From contig JADYUL010000004.1 in NCBI GenBank assembly GCA_021531795.1, positions 62,001 to 126,000 on the forward strand: 64,000 bases of DNA, in the 5' to 3' direction. Shown in pieces: positions 52,143-60,341 of this stretch. The first letter of the stretch is position 1, and each line of letters begins with the position of its first letter. Under the pieces are notes generated by a model. That model searched no databases, was not told the origin of the DNA, and saw only the letters and a list, made by a program, of their open reading frames with translations. The DNA comes from Lacrimispora saccharolytica. GTDB lineage: Bacteria; Bacillota; Clostridia; Lachnospirales; Lachnospiraceae. The position numbers and the translations under genes are program-made.

Positions 52143-52520
52143 TTAATAGAGGCTTGCGATAACCTCAACCTCACATAATACATCCTTTGGAAGTTGCTTA
52201 ACGGCAACACAGCTTCTGGCGGGCTTGCCCGGGAAATATCTCTCATATACGCTGTTGAAGGCCTGGAAGTCATTCATGTCTGCAAGGAAGCAGGTGGTCT
52301 TAACCACGTCCTCGTAGCCCACGCCGGCCTCAATAAGGATGGCACCGATATTCTTCATTACCTGCTCTGTCTGCTCCTCGATTGTGGTTGTTTCCACATT
52401 GCCTGTTGCCGGATTAATCGGAATCTGACCCGAGGCAAAGAGCATCTTGTTGGCAATTACTGCCTGTGAATACGGTCCGATCGCAGCCGGAGCCTTGTCT
52501 GTTGATACCTTCTTAATCAT
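52143..52520 (-). CDS. ridA: RidA family enamine/imine deaminase
   Basis: 125-residue YjgF/RidA protein that hydrolyses reactive 2-aminoacrylate made by PLP enzymes. Signature: APAAIGPYSQAV, FASGQIPINPATG, and CVAVKQLPKDVLCEVEVIAS with the catalytic Arg just before it (ARSC). AGGAGG precedes the ATG at 52520. It lies 53 nt after carB; such pairing links it to carbamoyl phosphate and amino acid metabolism. Confidence 0.93.
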   Translation of the reverse strand: MIKKVSTDKAPAAIGPYSQAVIANKMLFASGQIPINPATGNVETTTIEEQTEQVMKNIGAILIEAGVGYEDVVKTTCFLADMNDFQAFNSVYERYFPGKPARSCVAVKQLPKDVLCEVEVIASLY

Positions 52521-52573
52521 AATATTCTCCTCCTGGTATTTGATAACTGCCGGGACAAAGCCCGGCAGCAATA

Positions 52574-55500
52574 CTACTTAATCTCTGAATGATAGATCTG
52601 AAGCGCCTTAACACCGGCACTCGGATTTGTCTTCACATAGTGAATTCCCTCTGCTGAAGCCCTGGCTGCCGCAACTGTTGTAACATACGGAACCTTGGCC
52701 TTGATTGCAGCCTTTCTTAAATAGCTGTCATCAAGCTTGCTGTCCTTGCCGACAGGTGAATTGATGATGATGTCTATCTCTCCGTTGGTGATCATATCAT
52801 TGATATCCGGTCTTCCCTCACCAAGCTTATTGACCTTGACAGCATCGATTCCTGCTTCCTTGAGTGCATTGTAGGTACCCTCTGTTGCAATTATTCTGAA
52901 GCCGTCATTACTGAAAGTACGGGCTACAGGGATAATCTCATCCTTATCCTTGCGGTTAACCGAAATCAGTACTGTACCCGACAGCGGAAGCTTGGACTGA
53001 ATGGCCTCCTGAGCCTTGTAGAAGGCCTCACCGAAAGATGCTGACAGACCAAGAACCTCACCGGTACTTCTCATCTCGGGACCAAGGATGGGGTCAACCT
53101 CAGGGAACATATTGAACGGGAAGGCTGCCTCCTTAACACCGAAGTTGGGAATATTCTTCTCTTTAAGTGTAGGAACAGGGCTCTCAACTCCTGTAAGCTT
53201 AGAGGTAATAATCCTGGTTGCAAGAGGAACCATTCTGATGTTACATACCTTGGATACAAGCGGAACGGTACGTGATGCTCTCGGATTAGCCTCCAGCACG
53301 AATACCTTGCCGTTCTCAATTGCATACTGCATGTTCATGAGTCCCTCAACATGCATCTCCTCTGCAATTTTTCTTGTATATTCCTTAATCGTATTAAGAT
53401 TCTCCTCTGTAATATGTACAGACGGAATTATGCAGGCAGAGTCACCTGAGTGAACACCTGCAAGCTCTATATGCTCCATAACCGCAGGAACGAAGGCATG
53501 CTTGCCGTCTGCAATCGCATCAGCCTCACACTCCAGCGCATGATTTAGGAATCTGTCTATTAATATAGGTCTGTCCGGAGTAACACCAACGGCTGCTGCC
53601 ATATACTCCCTTAGCGTCTCATCGTCATATACAACTTCCATTCCACGTCCGCCAAGAACGTAGGAAGGACGAACCATAACAGGGTAACCGATCCTGCCTG
53701 CAATCTCAAGAGCCTCCGATATATCAACAGCCATGCCTGACTCCGGCATCGGAATCTCAAGCTTATCCATCATGGCACGGAACTGGTCTCTGTCCTCTGC
53801 AAGGTCAATTACGGCAGGACTTGTTCCAAGAATGGTAACGCCGTTCTTCTCAAGCTCCGCTGCAAGATTCAGAGGTGTCTGACCTCCGAACTGGGCAATA
53901 ACTCCAAGCGGCTTCTCCTTCTCATATATACTGAGAACATCCTCAAGAGTCAGCGGCTCAAAATAGAGTTTGTCGGAGGTATCATAATCTGTTGATACCG
54001 TCTCAGGGTTACAGTTTACAATTATTGTCTCAAAGCCAAGTCTCTTAAGCTCCATTGCCGCATGAACACAGCAGTAGTCAAACTCGATACCCTGTCCGAT
54101 CCTGTTGGGACCGCCACCCAGAATCATGATCTTTCTGTTATTGCTTGAAGGACTCTCATCCTTCTCAATATTGTAACTTGAGTAGTAATAAGCGCTGTTC
54201 TCTGTTCCGGATACATGAACTCCTTCCCAGGCCTCCTTAAGACCAATCTCAAGTCTTCTGTTTCTGATATCCTCTTCCTTAACGTCTAAGATCTGGCTTA
54301 AGTACTTATCAGAGAAGCCGTCCTTCTTAAGACTTGTTAATGTCTCATCATCCGGCACACTGCCCCTGCTTGACTTAACAACTGCTTCTTCCTCTTCCAC
54401 AAGTTCCTTCATCTGCTCTACGAAGTAGCTCTTAACCTTGGTGATCTCAGTGATCTCTTCTACGGTTGCGCCCTTTCTTAAGGCCTCATACATAAGGAAG
54501 TGTCTCTCACTCGAAGGAGTTACAAGCTTTGCTAACAGCTCAGCCTTGCTAAGCGAATCGAAGTTCTTCGCATGACCGAGACCGTATCTGCCGGTCTCAA
54601 GAGATCTGATAGCCTTCTGGAAGGCTTCCTTATAGGTCTTACCGATACTCATGACCTCACCTACGGCACGCATCTGAGTACCGAGCTTATCCTCTACACC
54701 CTTGAACTTCTCGAAAGCCCAGCGTGCGAACTTAATAACCACATAATCTCCGTCCGGAACATACTTATCAAGTGAGCCGTACTTGCCACAGGGAATATCC
54801 TTAAGAGTAAGTCCTGTCGCGAGCATAGCCGATACAAGTGCAATAGGGAAGCCTGTTGCCTTACTTGCAAGTGCTGATGAGCGGGAAGTACGTGGATTAA
54901 TCTCAATTACTATGATTCTTCCGTCCTTAGGATTTCTCGCAAACTGTACGTTGGTTCCACCGATAACCTGAACCTTATCTACGATGCTGTACGCCTGACG
55001 CTGTAATTCCTTCTGTACATCCTCAGGAATGGTAAGCATAGGCGCAGAACAGAACGAATCTCCGGTATGAACACCGATCGGATCTATATTCTCGATAAAG
55101 CATACTGTGATCATGTTGCCTTCACAGTCTCTTACAACTTCAAGCTCCAACTCCTCCCATCCGAGAACCGATTCCTCAACAAGAACCTGTCCTACCAGGG
55201 ATGCCTGAAGACCTCTTGCACATACTGTCTTGAGTTCTTCCTTATTATATACAAGTCCGCCACCGGCACCGCCCATGGTGTAGGCAGGACGAAGAACAAC
55301 AGGATATCCCAGTTCATCTGCAATCTCCAAAGCATGCTCTACAGAATAGGCAACATCAGATCTTGCCATACCTATTCCAAGCTCGTCCATGGTATTCTTG
55401 AACTCGATTCTGTCCTCACCACGCTCGATCGCATCAACCTGTACACCGATTACCTTAACACCGTACTTATCTAAAACTCCGGCCTTATTTAATTCTGAAC

Positions 55501-55795
55501 AAAGGTTAAGTCCTGACTGTCCGCCAAGATTGGGAAGCAGCGCATCCGGTCTCTCCTTGGCAATTATCTGCTCCAGACGTTCTACATTGAGCGGCTCAAT
55601 ATATGTTACATCTGCAGTCTCGGGATCGGTCATGATAGTCGCCGGATTGGAGTTGACCAATACAATTTCATAGCCAAGCTTACGCAATGCCTTGCATGCC
55701 TGAGTTCCCGAATAGTCAAACTCACATGCCTGTCCGATAATAATCGGTCCCGATCCTATAATTAATACTTTGTGGATGTCTGTTCTTTTAGCCAT
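52574..55795 (-). CDS. carB: Carbamoyl phosphate synthase large subunit
   Basis: 1073 residues, the canonical length. It makes carbamoyl phosphate for arginine and pyrimidines. Two duplicated ATP-grasp halves are visible, starting at KVLIIGSGPIIIGQACEFDY and KIMILGGGPNRIGQGIEFDY, with VRPAYTMGGAGGG and VRPSYVLGGRGMEVVYD. A C-terminal MGS-like allosteric domain ends with KVNKLGEGRPDINDM and IIINSPVGK. AGGAGG precedes the ATG at 55795. The small subunit gene carA, needed for glutamine use, is not adjacent. A terminator-like hairpin lies 37 nt upstream. Confidence 0.97.
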   Translation of the reverse strand: MAKRTDIHKVLIIGSGPIIIGQACEFDYSGTQACKALRKLGYEIVLVNSNPATIMTDPETADVTYIEPLNVERLEQIIAKERPDALLPNLGGQSGLNLCSELNKAGVLDKYGVKVIGVQVDAIERGEDRIEFKNTMDELGIGMARSDVAYSVEHALEIADELGYPVVLRPAYTMGGAGGGLVYNKEELKTVCARGLQASLVGQVLVEESVLGWEELELEVVRDCEGNMITVCFIENIDPIGVHTGDSFCSAPMLTIPEDVQKELQRQAYSIVDKVQVIGGTNVQFARNPKDGRIIVIEINPRTSRSSALASKATGFPIALVSAMLATGLTLKDIPCGKYGSLDKYVPDGDYVVIKFARWAFEKFKGVEDKLGTQMRAVGEVMSIGKTYKEAFQKAIRSLETGRYGLGHAKNFDSLSKAELLAKLVTPSSERHFLMYEALRKGATVEEITEITKVKSYFVEQMKELVEEEEAVVKSSRGSVPDDETLTSLKKDGFSDKYLSQILDVKEEDIRNRRLEIGLKEAWEGVHVSGTENSAYYYSSYNIEKDESPSSNNRKIMILGGGPNRIGQGIEFDYCCVHAAMELKRLGFETIIVNCNPETVSTDYDTSDKLYFEPLTLEDVLSIYEKEKPLGVIAQFGGQTPLNLAAELEKNGVTILGTSPAVIDLAEDRDQFRAMMDKLEIPMPESGMAVDISEALEIAGRIGYPVMVRPSYVLGGRGMEVVYDDETLREYMAAAVGVTPDRPILIDRFLNHALECEADAIADGKHAFVPAVMEHIELAGVHSGDSACIIPSVHITEENLNTIKEYTRKIAEEMHVEGLMNMQYAIENGKVFVLEANPRASRTVPLVSKVCNIRMVPLATRIITSKLTGVESPVPTLKEKNIPNFGVKEAAFPFNMFPEVDPILGPEMRSTGEVLGLSASFGEAFYKAQEAIQSKLPLSGTVLISVNRKDKDEIIPVARTFSNDGFRIIATEGTYNALKEAGIDAVKVNKLGEGRPDINDMITNGEIDIIINSPVGKDSKLDDSYLRKAAIKAKVPYVTTVAAARASAEGIHYVKTNPSAGVKALQIYHSEIK

Positions 55796-55821
55796 CTTAG
55801 CCTCCTTATACTGTTCCTTCT

Positions 55822-55857
55822 GCTCTAAAAATAAGGAGAACATAGAATGTTCTCCTT
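55822..55857 (-). terminator. Terminator-like hairpin between the TPR gene and carB
   Basis: Perfect 11-bp stem AAGGAGAACAT / ATGTTCTCCTT with a 3-nt loop (55833-55857), then TTATTTTT on the minus strand. Only 37 nt remain before carB, too little for a normal promoter after it, so it may act as an attenuator or carB may be read from a promoter inside the TPR gene. Confidence 0.75.
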
Positions 55858-55867
55858 AGAACTTTAA

Positions 55868-57274
55868 TTATTCATTATTCAGCTCATTGATAAACTGCTG
55901 AGAACGTGTAGCCATCTCCGTATCCGGGAATGACTCAATAACCTTCTGATATGTATCAATTGCTCTGATAACATCACCTGACTTGCGGTATGCATTACCA
56001 AGGTTAAACAGGGCATCCCCGTTGGTGTTGTCATAGGAATATGCCTTGGTCAGGTTGTCAATAGCCTCCTCGTAGGTCTCGTTCTGATATGCCCTCATAC
56101 CCGTATCATAATAAGACTGTCCCACGTCTGAGCCAATCTTACCCATAAGGTCAGTATATACCTGTGTGAAGCTCTCAGATGCCCTGTCAAGCGTAGATTC
56201 ATCAATCCTATCCAGACTGTCGGCAATCTCTGTCTTGCTCTCCGGATTATTAAGATACAACTCCACCGCCTGAAGAAGGTTGTCCATGGCTGTCATGGTT
56301 CCGTCTTCACCTATGTATATATCCAGCTCACTCTTAAGCTTATCATTCTGATTCTCGGCTGTCTTAAGCTCCTGCTCAAGCTCAGATATCTTGGCTGTAC
56401 GGGCATCCAACTGCTCATTGACACTCTTTAAGCTCTCATCCATCCCTTCCTTGGCCTCTGTGATCCTGGCAGGAAGAATAAGCAGATAAGATACTGCCAC
56501 ACCGATAACAATACCGGCAATTACATTCAATATTGTAACCCAAGCTCTGTTCTCGTGATGACTGATGGGCGTATAGGATTCAATATCCTTCTCCTTCTTA
56601 AATACCGAATTCTCAAGGATACTCTTCTTTGTCTTGGTGTCTGTAGTCTCCTCATCAATATTAAGGACAGCTTCAGCCTCCTTAAGATAGCGGAGCGTGG
56701 TTGTATTATTCACATCCACCTTCTGACACTTAAGCAGTTCCTTCTTGGCGTCCTCCCACTGCTCCTGACACAGATACAACAGTGCCAGCAACTGATGAGC
56801 CTGTACATATTTGGGATTAAGGCTTACTACCTTCTTAAGTTGAATCACGGCAAGGTCAATGGTACCCTGATAACAATAGCTTAGTGCCTGGTTGTATTTC
56901 TTCACAGCCTGGCTATAGGTATCCAGTTCTCCCGGATTATCCTGAAGCATACTGATATAGTCATCCGCAATATTCTTATTAGGCTTAAGATTCTTGGAGA
57001 TTACCCACTCATTGAGAGCGGATACATATTCTCCCATCTCAAAATATACAAGTCCAAGAAGATTTCTTGCATCAACATTATTCTTATCTAACTTGAGGCA
57101 TCTCCTAAGGGAGGTTACTGCCCCCGAGAGATCCCTTACATGAGCCTTCTCCAAGCCGTCATTGAACAGCATATTGGCAAGGCCAACTATTTTCTTATAT
57201 CTGGTAACATCAGCCCCACAAGCGGTACAGAATTTATTCTGGGTCAATGTCGCCCCACAATTATAACAGATCAC
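55868..57274 (-). CDS. Zinc-ribbon/TPR membrane protein
   Basis: 468 residues. An N-terminal zinc ribbon (CYNCG...CTACG) leads into cytosolic TPR repeats (VDARNLLGLVYFEMGEYVSA; YVQAHQLLALLYLCQEQWED). One membrane helix near residue 255 (VTILNVIAGIVIGVAVSYLL), an extracytoplasmic coiled coil (ISELEQELKTAENQNDKLKS) and C-terminal TPRs (YEEAIDNLTKAYSYDNTNGD) follow. The organisation suggests an envelope scaffold linking cytosol and wall. Function unknown. The family seems common in this clade. Confidence 0.85.
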   Translation of the reverse strand: MICYNCGATLTQNKFCTACGADVTRYKKIVGLANMLFNDGLEKAHVRDLSGAVTSLRRCLKLDKNNVDARNLLGLVYFEMGEYVSALNEWVISKNLKPNKNIADDYISMLQDNPGELDTYSQAVKKYNQALSYCYQGTIDLAVIQLKKVVSLNPKYVQAHQLLALLYLCQEQWEDAKKELLKCQKVDVNNTTTLRYLKEAEAVLNIDEETTDTKTKKSILENSVFKKEKDIESYTPISHHENRAWVTILNVIAGIVIGVAVSYLLILPARITEAKEGMDESLKSVNEQLDARTAKISELEQELKTAENQNDKLKSELDIYIGEDGTMTAMDNLLQAVELYLNNPESKTEIADSLDRIDESTLDRASESFTQVYTDLMGKIGSDVGQSYYDTGMRAYQNETYEEAIDNLTKAYSYDNTNGDALFNLGNAYRKSGDVIRAIDTYQKVIESFPDTEMATRSQQFINELNNE

Positions 57275-57288
57275 TCTGATTCACCCAC

Positions 57289-57456
57289 TTATTGCTTTCT
57301 TCTGCTACTTCCGTTACTCTCTTCTTTATCTTCCTTCACAAGTGACACAAGAAGATCCGCCATATCGGTTAAATCCTGGTTATATATGGCATCCTCAGCC
57401 TCTTCTATCTCAAGTGACGGATGGAACTTCTTAAGCTCCTCTTCAAAATCAATCAT
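57289..57456 (-). CDS. Small acidic protein between folC and the TPR gene
   Basis: 55 residues starting MIDFEEELKKFHPSLEIEEA and ending in a short basic tail (SRRKQ); mostly acidic and helical. GGGAGAATAATA places a good ribosome binding site before the ATG at 57456. It sits 37 nt after folC and ends 14 nt before the TPR gene, fitting the operon. I do not recognise the family. Confidence 0.72.
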   Translation of the reverse strand: MIDFEEELKKFHPSLEIEEAEDAIYNQDLTDMADLLVSLVKEDKEESNGSSRRKQ

Positions 57457-57493
57457 TATTATTCTCCCAATTTCCTACCGGCTACTCTCTGCC

Positions 57494-58816
57494 TTAGCTC
57501 GTAAACTTCCGCTTAAGCTCGCCGACAAGATACAATGACCCACAGACATACAGTCTGTCATCCTTACCCAGTTCTCCCCCAAGTTCCTCATAAGCATTCC
57601 AAGCATCATTGTATACAGAAGCCCCGCCCGCAATATTCGCTAACTTGTTAAGCTCATCCTTAGATAGAGCGCGGCTCGAATCTATTGGTGTAAGTCCTAT
57701 GCTGTCGAACAGTCCCGACTCTGCAATAAGCCTAAGCTCAACATCCGCCTGCTTATCCGTAACGGCCGAGAACAACAGCCTGCGCTTCCCCTTAACAGCA
57801 TCCATTCTCACACTGTCTAAAAAGGCCGTAACACCATCTACATTATGTGCTCCGTCAAACACCACATTCTCCTTAATGAATTCCATCCTGCCGGGCCATT
57901 GCATCCCCGCCACAGCCTTGGATATTACGGAAAAATCGCGTGGTACTGACTTATTGGTTATAGCGAAGGCTTCGATTGCCAGAGCGGCATTCAAAACCTG
58001 GTAGGTTGCAATTGTATTAAGGTGCAACCTAACATTCTTATAATAAACAGAATTATATGAAAAATCAATCCCTTCATTGCTACATAAAAGGTTCTCTATG
58101 TTATGTCTACCTACTGTGAAAACAGGGGCTTTCCTCGATTCTGCAACCTCGTTTAATACCGTGTCTGTCTCCTCATTTCCGGCCATATACACAAGCGGAG
58201 TATTCTCTCTTATGATTCCCGCCTTCTCACATGCAATCTTTGCCTTGCTATCACCCAGATATTCCATATGGTCCAGCCCGATCTCGGTAATAACTGCCAC
58301 AGACTTGTCCCTCACAACGTTAGTTGCATCCAGTCTGCCCCCGAGCCCGGTCTCAAGAATCAGAACGGGCGCTTTTGCACGTTTATAATAGTCCATGGCG
58401 ATGAAGAAATACCACGCGAAATAAGTCGCGCAATAATTCATGCCCGGTCGCTCTTCATTAAATGCGTAAAGAGCACGCGCAATATTATTAAACGAAAGGA
58501 GAAACTCCTCCTTGGCAATCAGCTTAGAATCAAGCCTTATTCGCTCACGAACGTCAACAAGATGTGGCGATGTAAAAAGCGCACAGGACTCACCGTATTC
58601 CCTGTATATTGCGTCAAGATAGGCACAGGTGCTGCCTTTACCGTTGGTTCCGGCCACATGGTAGATGACCGGATTCCAGTCCTCCTTAAGATTCAGATAA
58701 TCATAGAAGGTCTGCATCTTGACAAAATCGTCCTTATCGGCAAAACGCGGTATCGACGAAATGTACGATACCGCATCTTCATAAGTATTTATTTTTATTG
58801 CATTAATGTAATCCAA
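57494..58816 (-). CDS. folC: Folylpolyglutamate / dihydrofolate synthase
   Basis: 440-residue Mur-ligase-like enzyme adding glutamates to folates. P-loop VAGTNGKGSTCAYLDAI, TSPHLVDVRERIR, LETGLGGRLDATN, ITEIGLDHMEYLG, DGAHNVDG and the C-terminal YVCGSLYLVGELK are diagnostic. It appears to begin with TTG at 58816, with AGAAGG about 9 nt upstream, right after the fapA stop; the next Met is deep in the domain. Confidence 0.94.
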   Translation of the reverse strand: MDYINAIKINTYEDAVSYISSIPRFADKDDFVKMQTFYDYLNLKEDWNPVIYHVAGTNGKGSTCAYLDAIYREYGESCALFTSPHLVDVRERIRLDSKLIAKEEFLLSFNNIARALYAFNEERPGMNYCATYFAWYFFIAMDYYKRAKAPVLILETGLGGRLDATNVVRDKSVAVITEIGLDHMEYLGDSKAKIACEKAGIIRENTPLVYMAGNEETDTVLNEVAESRKAPVFTVGRHNIENLLCSNEGIDFSYNSVYYKNVRLHLNTIATYQVLNAALAIEAFAITNKSVPRDFSVISKAVAGMQWPGRMEFIKENVVFDGAHNVDGVTAFLDSVRMDAVKGKRRLLFSAVTDKQADVELRLIAESGLFDSIGLTPIDSSRALSKDELNKLANIAGGASVYNDAWNAYEELGGELGKDDRLYVCGSLYLVGELKRKFTS

Positions 58817-60310
58817 CTAAAGTGCCCTTCTCTCAATCTGGTCATTTCTGCAGATGTACTTGGTTCTGTACTCTTCCCTGTTAATTATGGTTACCGCAAT
58901 ACCGATTGTAAGCATGGTATTGACGTAACAGGTGTCATGGATCTTGATATTCGCACGGGAACTCTGAGCCATTCTGGTTGCCAGTTCATTCTTCTTGCCT
59001 GCGATTTCCTCAAGCTCAGTATAAACCGCAGTCTTCTTCTCGTTTATCTTAAGAATCTTCTCCTTCTGAGCCTTGTTAACACCGTCTTTCTTGCCCTTAA
59101 CCAAGAGCTCACTCATCTCTTCCACAAGGTCTCTGATCTTGTCCTTGGCCTTCTTCTCATCATGAAGGAGCTGACTGTATTTCTCATATTCACTGATCTC
59201 AAAGCCTGCATGAATAACGCTTCTGGTCTCGGTTATATTGCCGGCGTTCCTGATTTCTATGCCCTTGAGACCATGTACCTCGCCTCCGATCACACTGCCC
59301 TTCTTACCTTCTGCATAGACCATTCCGGATGCCTTGACCTTGGAATCGAGGAAATAATTGGCACGAATGTCACCCTTGGCATTAATGGTAGCGAATTCAA
59401 TAAATTCCGCGAAAACAGATCCGTTGCTGAATACCTTTCCTTCGCCTCCGCCCTGAATACCTCGTTCAAGAATGACATCGCCGCCTGCATATATAGTGGC
59501 GCTTCCGACAGTACCGGATATGGTAACCTTGCCACCGGCCCTTATTGTGACACCGCTGTCAACATTGCCACGAATCTCTATGTCTCCGAAGAAGTCAACA
59601 TTGCCAAAGCCATAGGTAACATCTTCATCTATCTCAAAGACTGACAGAATCTCAATATTGTTACCTGACAGAGATATCCTGCCGGCCATATTGGCATAAT
59701 ACTTATCGCCTCTGCGTTCCACATGCTGACCTCTAAGCGGCATAAGATCCCTGCAATATCTGGGAATCAGCTCCTTGCCACAGACATCGTTGCCCTTACT
59801 GCCCTGAACTGCCGGATGGTATATCGCAATCAGGTCGCCGACATCAACGTTAGCAACCCTGTTCATGGAAGAGTAATCTACCGAACCGTCTTCCAGAATC
59901 TCCGGAGTCCTCTTGGATTCCATGTCTATCATAAATTCGAAGAATCCTTCGGTTCCGGCGGTAACCTCCTTACCTTCGGCTACAAGTACATCCTCATCAT
60001 ACACTTCTCCGCCTATCATCTCCATAAGCGCAGTGGTACTGACGCCGGTAACCACCCTGTTGTTACGCAGAGCTGCTTTAACCTCCGGTACGGTATATCT
60101 GCTACCGTCAGTAACCGGATTCAGTCTGACATAAGCCTTCATTCCATCTTCGGAGATCGTCACGTACACTTTCTTACCGAAGACGCCTTCTTCCTCGTCA
60201 TCATCAGCATCCGCACCGGCCCCCAAAGTATCTTCTATTCCGGCTTCCTTCTTAAGTTGGGCTCTGAGTTCAGCTAATTCCTCAGCTGACAGCTTCTTGT
60301 TCTCACCCAT
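58817..60310 (-). CDS. FapA family protein (DUF342)
   Basis: 497 residues. An acidic N-terminal stretch (GADADDDEEEG) precedes the FapA/DUF342 beta-helical core (IEIRGNVDSGVTIRAGGKVT, ATIYAGGDVILERGIQGGGE) and a coiled coil (KKAKDKIRDLVEEMSELLVK). The bactofilin-like polymerising beta-helix suggests a cytosolic scaffold, perhaps in cell shape or motility regulation; this is inference from the fold. It is followed directly by folC. Confidence 0.87.
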   Translation of the reverse strand: MGENKKLSAEELAELRAQLKKEAGIEDTLGAGADADDDEEEGVFGKKVYVTISEDGMKAYVRLNPVTDGSRYTVPEVKAALRNNRVVTGVSTTALMEMIGGEVYDEDVLVAEGKEVTAGTEGFFEFMIDMESKRTPEILEDGSVDYSSMNRVANVDVGDLIAIYHPAVQGSKGNDVCGKELIPRYCRDLMPLRGQHVERRGDKYYANMAGRISLSGNNIEILSVFEIDEDVTYGFGNVDFFGDIEIRGNVDSGVTIRAGGKVTISGTVGSATIYAGGDVILERGIQGGGEGKVFSNGSVFAEFIEFATINAKGDIRANYFLDSKVKASGMVYAEGKKGSVIGGEVHGLKGIEIRNAGNITETRSVIHAGFEISEYEKYSQLLHDEKKAKDKIRDLVEEMSELLVKGKKDGVNKAQKEKILKINEKKTAVYTELEEIAGKKNELATRMAQSSRANIKIHDTCYVNTMLTIGIAVTIINREEYRTKYICRNDQIERRAL

Positions 60311-60341
60311 GTATCACCGTTCCCCCCTAATGTAGCGGTAA

